Assembly: GCF_009731355.2 (NCBI RefSeq)
Contig: NZ_AP022810.1
Location: 2,632,001 to 2,696,000 of the forward strand
Origin: Desulfuromonas sp. AOP6
GTDB taxonomy: Bacteria; Desulfobacterota; Desulfuromonadia; Desulfuromonadales; SZUA-540
DNA length: 64,000 nucleotides
Reading direction: 5' to 3'
This document shows, piece by piece, positions 34,840 through 43,552 of this stretch (position 1 is the stretch's first letter; every line of letters starts with the position of its first letter). Under the pieces are notes generated by a model, which saw only the letters and a program-made list of their open reading frames with translations, had not been told where the DNA came from and ran no database searches. Position numbers and translations under genes: made by a program.

Positions 34840-35193
34840 CTATTTTCCTTCAGCCGCCCTGAAGGCCTTCAGGTACTTCTGCAGCACCCGTCGACCCCGC
34901 TCATCGATTTCAGTAAACTCGATCCCCGAGCAGATACCCTCATCAGGACAGAATTCCTCGTGCACCACCGAGCCCTTGAGCTCCACCACTTCATCCTCCA
35001 GTCCCAGCGTCAGCAGGACGGTGTGGTACTCTTCCAGCGGCACATGCGTCTGCAGCATCAACCCTTTTTCACAGACATTGCGGGTGCGACCCATCCCCTG
35101 ATCCACCACCTGCCCATTCTGATCCAAAACGACGTAATCCAGAAAATTAAGCGAATCCTTACGCGCAGATTCCCGACGGTCCTGATTCTCCAT
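34840..35193 (-). CDS. PilZ-domain protein, putative c-di-GMP effector
   Basis: The 117-residue protein has an RxxxR element in RRESARK and a downstream element TRNVCEKGLML in place of the usual DxSxxG, followed by the PilZ beta barrel (VVELKGSVVHEE, SGIEFTEID). The Cys for Ser substitution is tolerated in some PilZ proteins, so c-di-GMP binding is possible but not certain. The ATG has AGGAGGG upstream. It stands alone with its own terminator and could answer either GGDEF/EAL enzyme of this window. Confidence 0.78.
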   Translation of the reverse strand: MENQDRRESARKDSLNFLDYVVLDQNGQVVDQGMGRTRNVCEKGLMLQTHVPLEEYHTVLLTLGLEDEVVELKGSVVHEEFCPDEGICSGIEFTEIDERGRRVLQKYLKAFRAAEGK

Positions 35194-35358
35194 ATATTTT
35201 CCCTCCTGAACAAACAGGTCGAAAAGCCTATCCGGCTTCTTGCCAGCCGGGCCATTAAGTTTCCGTAATTCTACCCGGCCATCCCCGGAGATACAAGGGG
35301 TTATTCTCCAGAGAAAAACCGGACTACGCGCCTCGCGGCGACAAGGGACAGGGAATTC

Positions 35359-36570
35359 CTAATCTTTGACGGCCACCACGATAAACACGGGATTGTAAGC
35401 CTCGAACATCTTGTAATCGGTCAAGGGCCGGGTGCGGGCGATATTGATGGTCGTTACCTCGACCTGGTAACCGGCGTTGTCGAAAAATTCGTTGGCGGCG
35501 GTCAGCGTATCGAGGGTGGTGGCATTAAGTACGATACGTCCTTCGGCGGGGAGCCGCCCATCGACCGCTTCAAGGATATCCCAGAGGTTTCCCCCTGAGC
35601 CCCCGATGAAAACACGGTCGGGATCAGGCAGATCGTCGAACACCGTGGGCGCCTCACCTTCAACCAGCGTCACATGGCGGGCATTGAAGCGATTCAGGTT
35701 CTCCTTGATAAAACCGACATACTCGGCATTGCGTTCGATGGCAAAGATGCGTCCATTGGGGAGCAGGGAGTCCGCTTCGATACTGACCGAACCGGAACCC
35801 GCCCCGACGTCCCACAGAATCATGTCGTGGCGCAGATTGAGCTTGGCCAGGGTCACCACCCGGATTTCTTCCTTGGTGATCAGATGTTTGGTGGTCGAAA
35901 ATTCCTCATCGGGAATCCCGAGAGAGGGGATGTAATCGTCACCGCCGCCTTCATATTCCTTGATGAGGATAAGGACATTGAGGGGGGCCGCCTTGTTTTC
36001 CAGCAACCCGCGCACATCGGTGACAACGATGCGCTCTTCGGCCGTCCCGAGGTTCTCGCAGAGATAGGCCGCGTAGCCATCCCGACCCCGCCGGATCATT
36101 TCTTCGGCAATAGCCGCCGGCGTATTGACCTTGTCGGTCAGTACGGCCGCCTTATTGTTGGCGACGACGCGATCAACAGACCCCTTGATGCCCCGGCCTT
36201 CGGCGGAGATGAAAACGGCATCGTCCCAGGGCTCCTTGATCTTGGCGAAGGCATACTGCACCGAACTGACATTCGGTACAAATTCGAGGCATTCCCCGGG
36301 CAGATTGCGCAGCAGGTAGCGCCCGATGCTGAAAAAGAGCGGATCGCCGGTGGCAAGGATCACGGAAATCCCCTTTTCAACGTTCAGACGCTCAAGCAGC
36401 CCGCTGGCGTTACTGTCGACCACCACCTTTTCGCCGGAGAATTTCGGAAAAAGGGCCAGCAGATGCTCGCTGCCAAAGAGACGCGTGGCCTGGTTGATGA
36501 GGTCGAGGGCCCGGCCGCTGAATCCTTCCTGCCCTTCGACACCCGCTCCTATCACATACACTTTTTTCAT
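35359..36570 (-). CDS. cobL: Precorrin-6Y C5,15-methyltransferase (decarboxylating), CbiE-CbiT fusion
   Basis: This enzyme of cobalamin synthesis methylates C5 and C15 of the corrin ring and removes the C12 acetate carboxyl. Residues 1-200 are the CbiE tetrapyrrole methylase domain (VYVIGAGVEGQEG, VILATGDPLFFSIGRYL). Residues 215-403 are the CbiT domain (ITKEEIRVVTLAKL, LWDVGAGSGSVSIEA, VFIGGSGGNL). The fused form, 403 residues, is normal for CobL. The rest of the corrin pathway is not in the window. The metal transporter at 1.9-3.5 kb could supply cobalt. Confidence 0.94.
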   Translation of the reverse strand: MKKVYVIGAGVEGQEGFSGRALDLINQATRLFGSEHLLALFPKFSGEKVVVDSNASGLLERLNVEKGISVILATGDPLFFSIGRYLLRNLPGECLEFVPNVSSVQYAFAKIKEPWDDAVFISAEGRGIKGSVDRVVANNKAAVLTDKVNTPAAIAEEMIRRGRDGYAAYLCENLGTAEERIVVTDVRGLLENKAAPLNVLILIKEYEGGGDDYIPSLGIPDEEFSTTKHLITKEEIRVVTLAKLNLRHDMILWDVGAGSGSVSIEADSLLPNGRIFAIERNAEYVGFIKENLNRFNARHVTLVEGEAPTVFDDLPDPDRVFIGGSGGNLWDILEAVDGRLPAEGRIVLNATTLDTLTAANEFFDNAGYQVEVTTINIARTRPLTDYKMFEAYNPVFIVVAVKD

Positions 36571-36650
36571 ATAAACCCTCTCCGGTTACTGCACTAGGGC
36601 GACAGACCCCAAAACACCGCCCCCGTGAAGGCAGCAACCGCAAAAAACCA

Positions 36651-37250
36651 TCAGCCGTTCAGCAGGGAAACCACCCTGAGGCCGTCGGTATGATAATCGA
36701 TAATATTCAGGCAGCCGTAATCCTGGGCCAGGTGAAACATCTTTTGAAGGGGTGCGCCGATGGCATCCAGCAGAATGAGGCGGTTCACACCGCCGTGCCC
36801 CACAATGACGACCTCTTCCCCAGGGTGGGCACGGAGGATATCCTCCAGAGCCGGCCGCACGCGTTGCGCCAGATCAAGCAGGTTTTCACCGCCGGGAACC
36901 CGATAATGCATCAGATCGTCAAGGCGATCCTGCCATTGTTTCGGATAGCTCGCCTGCAATTCCTGCCAAGTGCGGCCTTCCCACTCGCCGACATGAAGTT
37001 CTCGCAGAGCCGGTTTGATGAGCGGTTCCAGGCCATGGGCGTGGGCGAGAATCCTGGCTCCCTCTACACAGCGCCCCAGGTCGCTGGTATAGACGGCCCT
37101 GATGGCACGCTCCTGCAGACGCATCTGAAGCATGCCGAACTGGGCTCGCCCTTTTTCAGTCAGGGCCACGTCAGTCTGACCATTGTATCGTTTCTGCTCA
37201 TGCCCCTGAACCTGGCCATGTCGAATAAGGTAAACGCGGGTAGGATTCAT
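36651..37250 (-). CDS. Histidine phosphatase family protein, possibly alpha-ribazole phosphatase
   Basis: The 199-residue protein starts MNPTRVYLIRHGQVQGHEQK with the catalytic RHG motif. It also has Arg in YTSDLGRC, Glu in ELHVGEWEGR and the second His in VIVGHGGVNRLIL. Its length and its position 80 bp upstream of cobL on the same strand favour CobC (alpha-ribazole 5'-phosphate phosphatase), but phosphoglycerate mutase-like enzymes share the motifs. The start at 37250 follows GGAG; the longer frame from 37331 is rejected. Confidence 0.78.
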   Translation of the reverse strand: MNPTRVYLIRHGQVQGHEQKRYNGQTDVALTEKGRAQFGMLQMRLQERAIRAVYTSDLGRCVEGARILAHAHGLEPLIKPALRELHVGEWEGRTWQELQASYPKQWQDRLDDLMHYRVPGGENLLDLAQRVRPALEDILRAHPGEEVVIVGHGGVNRLILLDAIGAPLQKMFHLAQDYGCLNIIDYHTDGLRVVSLLNG

Positions 37251-37490
37251 ATTTACTCCAGCTCCATGCGGCACGCTGCCTTGGTTGTAGCAAACCGCCG
37301 GAAAACCTGTCAACGAAATAGAGGCGCACATCCTGTGCGATCGCGGTTCGGGTGCGAACGCCCTGCACGACTCAAAGGTATCGGCGGACGTCAGCTCATG
37401 ACCAGGAGACTATACCATGAAAAACTTCATCAAGGTCCTCACACGCCGCCGCGCCCCCTGCCGTTTCCCTTAAATGTGGCCCTTGGGCTT
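37251..37490. other. Intergenic region with a possible 18-codon peptide
   Basis: On the plus strand, ATG at 37417 follows AGGAG by eight bases and encodes MKNFIKVLTRRRAPCRFP, ending at TAA 37471-37473. No upstream promoter or conserved context is evident. Nothing else was recognised. Confidence 0.2.
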
Positions 37491-38120
37491 TCAGCGATAG
37501 ACACGATCATCCGCCATGATCATTTCGAACAGCTGCATGGGTGATGCGCCATGGCGTTGGGCGAGATCCTTGAGGGTGACTTCGCTCGACTCCGCCGCAT
37601 AGCCCTCTTCTGCGAGCACATCCAGTACACCGGGCAGATTGAGGTCGATGCGCCGGGCCAACTCGGCCAGCGGCATGAGTTCGGCGTGGGGGAAGGGAGG
37701 CTGCACATCTTCGCCGGCATACCAGGCTTTTTTGGCCGCGGCGCCCAGCTCCATAACCTGCAAAAAGGGCGGCCACTGGGCCGCGCTACCGCCGACGACG
37801 ACCAGACCGAGAGCCAGGGCGGCGACCAATTCGCGGCGCAGAGTGAATTGTTGCCGCAGACGGTCCTTGAGATAGGCCATCAGCACCCGCCAGTTGTAAT
37901 AGAGGTGGAAGGCGAGGACGAGAAAAAAGAGGAAACTGAGATTTGTATGAATGCTGCCCCAGGCCTGTTTGCTCAGCCCCAGCAGCCTCCAGTCGGTCCA
38001 GTAGGCTACCCGGCCCTCGGGGACGACATAGAGCACGAAACCGGAGACGGTCATGATCAGACCGCTGAAGGTGACGAGCAGGGTAATGAAGTTGCGCGGA
38101 CGAAAAATTGACGGTGACAT
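37491..38120 (-). CDS. DUF4405-type membrane protein
   Basis: The 209-residue protein has an N-terminal cytochrome b561-like membrane region: TM1 FITLLVTFSGLIMTVSGF, TM2 SIHTNLSFLFFLVLAFHLYY, and a third span LVAALALGLVVVGG. His residues occur in SIHTNL and AFHLYYNW. A soluble region of about 90 residues follows (LAELARRIDLNLPGVLDVL, then VTLKDLAQRHGASPMQLFEMI). The pattern fits DUF4405 proteins of anaerobes, which may bind heme or flavin. Function unknown. It is separated from engB by 126 bp. Confidence 0.7.
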   Translation of the reverse strand: MSPSIFRPRNFITLLVTFSGLIMTVSGFVLYVVPEGRVAYWTDWRLLGLSKQAWGSIHTNLSFLFFLVLAFHLYYNWRVLMAYLKDRLRQQFTLRRELVAALALGLVVVGGSAAQWPPFLQVMELGAAAKKAWYAGEDVQPPFPHAELMPLAELARRIDLNLPGVLDVLAEEGYAAESSEVTLKDLAQRHGASPMQLFEMIMADDRVYR

Positions 38121-38246
38121 GATCTGTTCTCCCCAGGGGTGACAACAAGCGGACCAGGCGGGTCCGCAGCTCCATCTCTTCTTTGCAGGAGGGGCGCCAA
38201 ACCCCTTGAAGCGCGCGGCGGGCTGGCCAGGTAGACGGGCCGAAAA

Positions 38247-38867
38247 TCAGGCGTCCTCTTCGATGATTCCGACTTCCTGGCGATCCTGGGCCAGCGCGTC
38301 CTCGATCCTTTCCCACACTTCGTCCTTGCCTTCGCGGTTAAGGGCGGAAAAGAGGCTGAAGGCGTCCCGCGGCAGTCCCGTAGCCGCCATAATCGGTTTG
38401 ATCTGCTTCTCGCGCTGCCCCCGAGAGACCTTGTCTACCTTGGTGAGAACGGGAATGGTCGGAATCTGGTATTCTTCCAGCCAGTCCAGCAGCTGGAGAT
38501 CCTCCTCCCGGGGAACCCGGCGGATATCGAAAAGAATGACCACCGCCCGCAGGTTGTGGCGCCTCTCCAGAAAGGTCCTCACCATGGGGCCCCAGTCCTT
38601 CTTGACCGCCAAAGGTACCTTCGCAAAACCGTAGCCGGGTAAATCAACCAGGGAAAAGGTGCCGTTGATGTCGAAAAAATTCAGGAGCTGCGTCCGGCCC
38701 GGCGTCGACGACGTTCTGACCAGGGCCTTGCGGTTGACCAACACGTTGATCAGGGTGCTTTTACCCACATTACTGCGACCGGCAAAGGCGACCTCGGGGA
38801 GATCGCTCTCGGGATAGTTGTCGGGACGGGTGGCGCTTTTGACAAATTCTGCGGTTTTAATGAGCAA
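38247..38867 (-). CDS. engB: Ribosome biogenesis GTP-binding protein EngB/YsxC
   Basis: This is an essential GTPase for 50S assembly. The 206-residue protein has G1 GRSNVGKST, the G2 Thr region [16 protein letters not shown]3 DLPGYG and G4 TKVDK. The start codon is a TTG at 38867 with GGGGG four bases upstream; no alternative ATG fits the conserved N-terminus. Confidence 0.94.
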   Translation of the reverse strand: MLIKTAEFVKSATRPDNYPESDLPEVAFAGRSNVGKSTLINVLVNRKALVRTSSTPGRTQLLNFFDINGTFSLVDLPGYGFAKVPLAVKKDWGPMVRTFLERRHNLRAVVILFDIRRVPREEDLQLLDWLEEYQIPTIPVLTKVDKVSRGQREKQIKPIMAATGLPRDAFSLFSALNREGKDEVWERIEDALAQDRQEVGIIEEDA

Positions 38868-38964
38868 GGGACCCCCGTGAAAAAGTGTTGATTTCTGTTA
38901 AACTGAAGGATCGTCAGGATAGCCCAGTTCCCTTGGATTTGCAACGGCGCCGCAGATGGCGCGC

Positions 38965-38993
38965 TGGACAAAGCCAACTGACATGGTTATAAT
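38965..38993 (+). promoter_or_regulatory. Sigma-70 type promoter of the ferritin gene
   Basis: TGGACA (38965-38970) and TATAAT (38988-38993) are 17 bp apart, about 50 bp before the ferritin start. The -10 is perfect. No clear Fur box was seen. Confidence 0.65.
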
Positions 38994-39043
38994 TCTTGCC
39001 GATTCTTGCGAAAAGAACCTTTCAAACGATGAAGGAGACCACC

Positions 39044-39559
39044 ATGCTCAGCCCCAAAATGCAGGATGCCTTGAACGAACAGATGAAAAACGAGTTCTTT
39101 TCCGCCTATCTGTACATGGCCATGGCTGGTTATTTTCAATCGGAAGATCTGCCGGGCATTGCCAGCTGGATGCGCGTTCAGGCTCTGGAAGAGATGACGC
39201 ATGGCGAAATGTTCTTCAATTTTATCTGCGATGCCGGGGGACGCACCCACCTTTTGCCCGTGGATGAGCCCCAGAATGATTTTGCCTCGCCGCTGGGCGC
39301 CTTTGAGTTCGGACTCAAGCATGAACAGTTCGTGACCGAATCCATCGGCAAGCTGCTTGATCTGGCGCGTGCTGAAAACAGTCACGCCGCCCAGGTCTTT
39401 CTGCAATGGTTCGTTACCGAACAGGTCGAGGAAGAGGCCAGCTTTTCCCTGATCATTCGCAAGCTTTCCCGCGTCAAAGATGACGGACGCGGGCTGCTCA
39501 TGGTCGACCAGGAACTGGGACAACGCGTCTTTACACCCCCTGGCGCGGCGGGAGCTTAA
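39044..39559 (+). CDS. ftn: Ferritin
   Basis: The 171-residue protein is a bacterial non-heme ferritin that oxidises and stores iron. It has the di-iron ligand segments NEFFSAYLYMAMAGYF, LEEMTHGEMFFNF (ExxH) and FVTEQVEEEASF. The ATG at 39044 follows AAGGAG six bases upstream; in-frame ATGs at 38996 and 39029 are less likely. A second ferritin-like gene follows 83 bp downstream. Confidence 0.93.
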   Translation: MLSPKMQDALNEQMKNEFFSAYLYMAMAGYFQSEDLPGIASWMRVQALEEMTHGEMFFNFICDAGGRTHLLPVDEPQNDFASPLGAFEFGLKHEQFVTESIGKLLDLARAENSHAAQVFLQWFVTEQVEEEASFSLIIRKLSRVKDDGRGLLMVDQELGQRVFTPPGAAGA

Positions 39560-39642
39560 GGGTTTTTTGCTCTATCCAGGACAAGACTTCACCGGTATTG
39601 CCATTGGGTCAATATCACAATTTACTTTCAAAGGAGAGACAC

Positions 39643-40128
39643 ATGGATTTACAGGAAGCGATCAAACGTTCCATTCAGACGGAAAAAAACGCCATGGATT
39701 TTTATCGTCTGGCGGCTACTCACATGAAAGACGCCGATGCCAAACGGGTTTTCGAGGTACTGGCCCGCGACGAAAAAGAGCATGCGGGCCAGTTCTTTGC
39801 CATCTACAAGGGCAGTGAGATCAACTCATTTGATGACTTTATCGCCACGCCGCCCAAAGAAGAGTCTGATTGGATGGCCGATCTGCGCAAAATGCTCAAC
39901 GCCGACTTCAACGAGCGTCAGGCCATGGAACTGGCCATGAAAAAGGAACAGCAGCTTGAAAAGGCGCTACGGGAGATGGCCGCCAAGGTCGATGATCCCC
40001 AGGTGCGCCAGGTATACGAAGACAACGCCAAATCCACCAATCATCACTACCAGGTTATTGAATCGGAATACGCCCGCCTCATGGGCATGGTGCATGAGAC
40101 GGACATCGATACCTTCGTGCGCGAATAG
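39643..40128 (+). CDS. Rubrerythrin/ferritin-like di-iron protein
   Basis: The 161-residue helical protein has rubrerythrin-type segments: IQTEKNAMDFYRLAATHM, LARDEKEHAGQFFAIYKG (ExxH) and a second pair in STNHHYQVIESEY. It lacks a rubredoxin domain. Such proteins reduce peroxide or store iron in anaerobes. The ATG at 39643 follows AAAGGAGA. It probably shares the ferritin transcript and ends at a strong terminator. Confidence 0.85.
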   Translation: MDLQEAIKRSIQTEKNAMDFYRLAATHMKDADAKRVFEVLARDEKEHAGQFFAIYKGSEINSFDDFIATPPKEESDWMADLRKMLNADFNERQAMELAMKKEQQLEKALREMAAKVDDPQVRQVYEDNAKSTNHHYQVIESEYARLMGMVHETDIDTFVRE

Positions 40129-40151
40129 TTCCACCGCGGGCAAAACGATAG

Positions 40152-40190
40152 AAAAGCCTGCTCCGGCTTCAGCACGGGGCAGGCTTTTTT
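40152..40190 (+). terminator. Intrinsic terminator after the ferritin-rubrerythrin pair
   Basis: AAAAGCCTGC and GCAGGCTTTTTT form a 9-bp stem around a roughly 17-base loop, 24 bp after the rubrerythrin stop. Confidence 0.85.
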
Positions 40191-40215
40191 GTTCAGGCCG
40201 TCAGGACGGACTGCG

Positions 40216-43212
40216 TCACCTCTCAGGCTCCAGGGGTATGGTAAAGCTCACCTTCGTCCCCTTGCCCACCTCGCTCTCCACCCAGATTTTGCCCCCGTGC
40301 ATCTCCACAATGGTTCTGGCGATGCTCATGCCCAGGCCCAGGCCGCCGATGGCCGTGTCGGAGGCGTCGGCTCGATAGAATTTCTCAAAAACCCGCTCGA
40401 CCTGAGCCGGCGTCATGCCGATGCCATCGTCCTCCACCGTCACCAGCAGGCAATCTTTCTGCTTTTCCCCCTGCACCCGGATAGTTCCGCCCTGAGGGGA
40501 GTATTTCACCGCATTGCTGACGAGGTTGTCCAGTACCTGGGCCATCTTGTCCTTGTCCACGAGAACTTCGGTCACATCCTGCGGCACCGAAATCTCGAAG
40601 CGATGCTTGCCCTGTTCACTCCGGTAAGGGCCCAGGACCTTCAGCAGGCAGTCACCCATATCACAGGGAGCCCGGTGGAGAACGATGACCCGGCCCGACT
40701 CAATGCGGCTCAGGTTGAGCAAGTCATCGACGATCTTCTCCAGATGTTGCACCTTGTCATAAATCGTATGGGCGTAGTCCCGGGACTGTTCGTCTCCTAC
40801 TCCATCCTGATGGGCCTGCAGAAGCTCGGCATACCCCATGATCACCGCCAGGGGCGTGCTCAGCTCATGGGCCGCCGTCGCAATAAACTCGCTCTTCATG
40901 CGGTCGATCTCCCGCTCCCGCGTCACATCGTGGAGCAAGGTGATCCACTCTCCGCCGATTCGATCATGCCGCCGCACCGGCGCCGTCCTCGCTTCCATGA
41001 TACGGGCCCCTTCCCTGCTTTCTCCAGGCAACTCGAAGATAAAGGGATCTCCCGTTTCCTCGCCCGCAATCGCCCGCTGCAGGTAGTCGCGCAATAAGGC
41101 TGGCAAGGCGACTTGAGCCAAGGGAAGAAGAGATCCCGAGGGGCATTGCAGGGAGAGGATCTGCTCGGCCACCGGATTGGCCATGACGAGATTTCCACCT
41201 TGGTCGGTAACCAACAGGCCATCGACCACCGAACGCAAAATGGCATCGATGCGGTCGCGGGATTCCTGGGCATTTTCCAGAGCCAACTCGAGCTTGGCTT
41301 CTGCCTCCTGCCGTGCGGTAATATCTTCGTACAGGGCGACCACTTCACCGGAGGGCAAACGATAGAGCCGGTTTTCCTGCCAGCGAACCTTGTCATGCTC
41401 CCCCGGTGACAAAGAGGAAAACATCTCCGGATTCCCGCTTTTCCAAACCCGTTTGAGCGCCTTGAAAATTTCCAGATCACGCATTTCGGGAAAGGACTCA
41501 CTCAAACTTTTGCCAATCAACTCCACATGGGCGACCCCTCCCATGTTCCTGGCGGCCTGATTGCAGTCAACCAGAATGAAATCTTCGCCATTGTCCCGGG
41601 GTTCATAGATGGCCACGCCACTGTTCATGTGGCTGAACAGCTCGGTGAAGCGGGTTTCGCTTTTCTGGCGGGCCTCCTCAGCCTCTTTGCGCTCCGTCGC
41701 GTCCAGGAGAATACCCTCGATGGCCAGCAGGCGCCCGTCCTGGGCGAAGACACCGCAGCCCTGGTCCACGACCCAGCGCTCTCGCCCCCAGATGTCGACC
41801 AGACGGTATTCGACCTGAAATAGACTTTTCTGCTCGACGCTCGCCTGAATATGCTCCCACACCCGTTCCAGGTCCTCGGGATTTATCAAGTCGGCAAAGG
41901 CGACAGTGCGATTGTCGATCAGATCGTCAGGGGTATAACCGGTGAGTTCCTGACTGCCGGCGCTGACAAATTCCAGACTCCAGGGCGGGTCGTTCTTGCT
42001 GCGGTAAACCATGCCCGGCAGGTTGCCCATCAGGGTGGCCAGCTTTCGCTGTTCCTCCCGCAGGTTCGCTCCCACGCGGCGAAGCTGTCGCCTGTTGGCC
42101 TGAAGAGCTACCGACAGCAGGATAAAAAGCAGCAGCGCCCCCGAAACGAGCCAGAAGAAGGTTTTGTTTACCGTATAGACGGGCTCGGGGCGATAAAGAA
42201 CCAGGCTGTTCCGGGGCAGGTCAGAGGCCTTGAGACCGAAACGGCTGAGTTGCCGGTAATCGAACATGCGACGATTGGCCCCTGCAGTCACCACGGGGAT
42301 CGCCTCGGGCGATTCTCCCTGCAGAATACGAACGGCGATGTCAGCCGCCATCTCGCCCTGCGAACTACCGCTCACCAGCACCCCGCCGATGACCCCCTCG
42401 CCGAAATTCAGATCCCAGGGACCCCAAAGGGGAACCGTACTGGCGTCGCTGAGAATCGGCGTCACTTCCTTCGGTGTCAGCACCTGCCCGTGGGAATCGG
42501 TCACGAAGCCGACCATAAGCACAAGATGATCCGGTGGCAGGGTCTTGAGCCGGGATATCACCTCGTCCAGGGAGAGATCGTCCCAGAACCTGAACTGGAG
42601 ACGGTCTTTGAAACTGTCGCCCAAACGCCGCAATTCGGCCTGAATGTTCCGACCTGTTTCATCAACTCTGTTGCCCAAAACTACCAGTGTGCGAGATTGG
42701 GGGCGCAGACGCAGAAGGATATCGAGAGTCTCCGCGTATGAAGGCGTTTCCGCCACGCCGGTTACCCCCCGATGTCCGGCGAGCATCTCGGGACGATAGT
42801 TGTTGACACCGCAGAAAACCACCGGCAGTTCCTGGAAGAGATCATCCCGGTGACGCAGAACGAAGTTCAGTGCATCGTTATCCGACACCATGACCAGGTC
42901 GAAATGCCTATCGGAAAGTTTGCTGACCAGAGCCCGGTCGACGGTCTCCGTGATGTAGAAGGCCCCCGGGTGACGCTTGGTGTCCATGTACTCGGAATAA
43001 ATCCGCACCTTTAGTGGTTGCGAGGCGAACACCCGGGCGACAGCCTTGTCGATGGCCACCGTCCAGGGAAACCCGTGATCATAGGAATGAAGAACGAGGA
43101 CGTCTTTGGCCGCGGAGTACTCGGCGCGACCCTGGGTGGGCAGAAAGGTGCCGGCAGCCAGAAAAAAAACAAAAAAGAGGAGCGTCCTGAAGATGCGGGC
43201 GGTAAGAGGCAT
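40216..43212 (-). CDS. Sensor histidine kinase with ABC-substrate-binding-like periplasmic domain and PAS domains
   Basis: The 998-residue kinase has an N-terminal signal/TM (FRTLLFFVFFLAAGTF) and a periplasmic domain of about 330 residues similar to ABC-type substrate-binding proteins of the PF04392 kind (VLVLHSYDHGFPWT, LPVVFCGVNNYRPEM, VPLWGPWDLNFGEGVIGG). TM2 follows (about 355-375), then PAS domains, HisKA with phospho-His in AAHELSTPLAVIMGYAEL and HATPase (NLVSNAVKYSP, DDGIGM, GGLGLGMSI). No receiver or adjacent response regulator is present, so its partner is unknown. The start at 43212 puts the signal sequence at the N-terminus; 43308 adds unlikely residues. Confidence 0.88.
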   Translation of the reverse strand: MPLTARIFRTLLFFVFFLAAGTFLPTQGRAEYSAAKDVLVLHSYDHGFPWTVAIDKAVARVFASQPLKVRIYSEYMDTKRHPGAFYITETVDRALVSKLSDRHFDLVMVSDNDALNFVLRHRDDLFQELPVVFCGVNNYRPEMLAGHRGVTGVAETPSYAETLDILLRLRPQSRTLVVLGNRVDETGRNIQAELRRLGDSFKDRLQFRFWDDLSLDEVISRLKTLPPDHLVLMVGFVTDSHGQVLTPKEVTPILSDASTVPLWGPWDLNFGEGVIGGVLVSGSSQGEMAADIAVRILQGESPEAIPVVTAGANRRMFDYRQLSRFGLKASDLPRNSLVLYRPEPVYTVNKTFFWLVSGALLLFILLSVALQANRRQLRRVGANLREEQRKLATLMGNLPGMVYRSKNDPPWSLEFVSAGSQELTGYTPDDLIDNRTVAFADLINPEDLERVWEHIQASVEQKSLFQVEYRLVDIWGRERWVVDQGCGVFAQDGRLLAIEGILLDATERKEAEEARQKSETRFTELFSHMNSGVAIYEPRDNGEDFILVDCNQAARNMGGVAHVELIGKSLSESFPEMRDLEIFKALKRVWKSGNPEMFSSLSPGEHDKVRWQENRLYRLPSGEVVALYEDITARQEAEAKLELALENAQESRDRIDAILRSVVDGLLVTDQGGNLVMANPVAEQILSLQCPSGSLLPLAQVALPALLRDYLQRAIAGEETGDPFIFELPGESREGARIMEARTAPVRRHDRIGGEWITLLHDVTREREIDRMKSEFIATAAHELSTPLAVIMGYAELLQAHQDGVGDEQSRDYAHTIYDKVQHLEKIVDDLLNLSRIESGRVIVLHRAPCDMGDCLLKVLGPYRSEQGKHRFEISVPQDVTEVLVDKDKMAQVLDNLVSNAVKYSPQGGTIRVQGEKQKDCLLVTVEDDGIGMTPAQVERVFEKFYRADASDTAIGGLGLGMSIARTIVEMHGGKIWVESEVGKGTKVSFTIPLEPER

Positions 43213-43350
43213 GTGAATCCCTATGGAAGCAAGAGGTGATGCCGCACAGGTGCTGCTAAGTTTAAAGTGAAACGCAGATCGTCCCGGGTGTCTACCCCTG
43301 AAAATCATTTTGTTTCCTGGGGCGAAAGAAAAAGAGGGTTCTTTTCCAAC

Positions 43351-43518
43351 CTAATCGCTGAAAAGGTCCAACTGCTTGAAGTGAGTCTCGGATATTTTGA
43401 AGGGCATCGACTGGAATCGGGGGCACTGCAAAAGAAGGATATCCTGCGACTGTCGACAGCTGCGCAGGCATTTCTGGCAGAGTCTGTTCGCCTCGTGGCG
43501 GGGAATGGTTTTAGGCAC
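43351..43518 (-). CDS. Small cysteine-rich protein (55 aa)
   Basis: A GTG at 43518 with AAAGAGG six bases upstream begins a 55-residue product. It has the pattern C-x2-C-x3-C-x10-C (CQKCLRSCRQ, then LLQCPRFQ) and ends FKQLDLFSD. Four Cys could bind zinc or an iron-sulfur cluster. It lies between the REC-PAS-GGDEF-EAL gene (35 bp upstream) and the large histidine kinase gene, all on the same strand, so it may be in their transcript. I do not recognise a named family. Confidence 0.55.
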   Translation of the reverse strand: MPKTIPRHEANRLCQKCLRSCRQSQDILLLQCPRFQSMPFKISETHFKQLDLFSD

Positions 43519-43552
43519 AGCGCACCTCTTTCGTCCGATTGTTCCGAAAAGC

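Noticed and set aside
37417-37473. 18-codon frame as a leader peptide
   Set aside because: The ribosome site is fair, but there is no downstream gene on that strand, no attenuator and no evidence of conservation. It is only mentioned within the intergenic entry.
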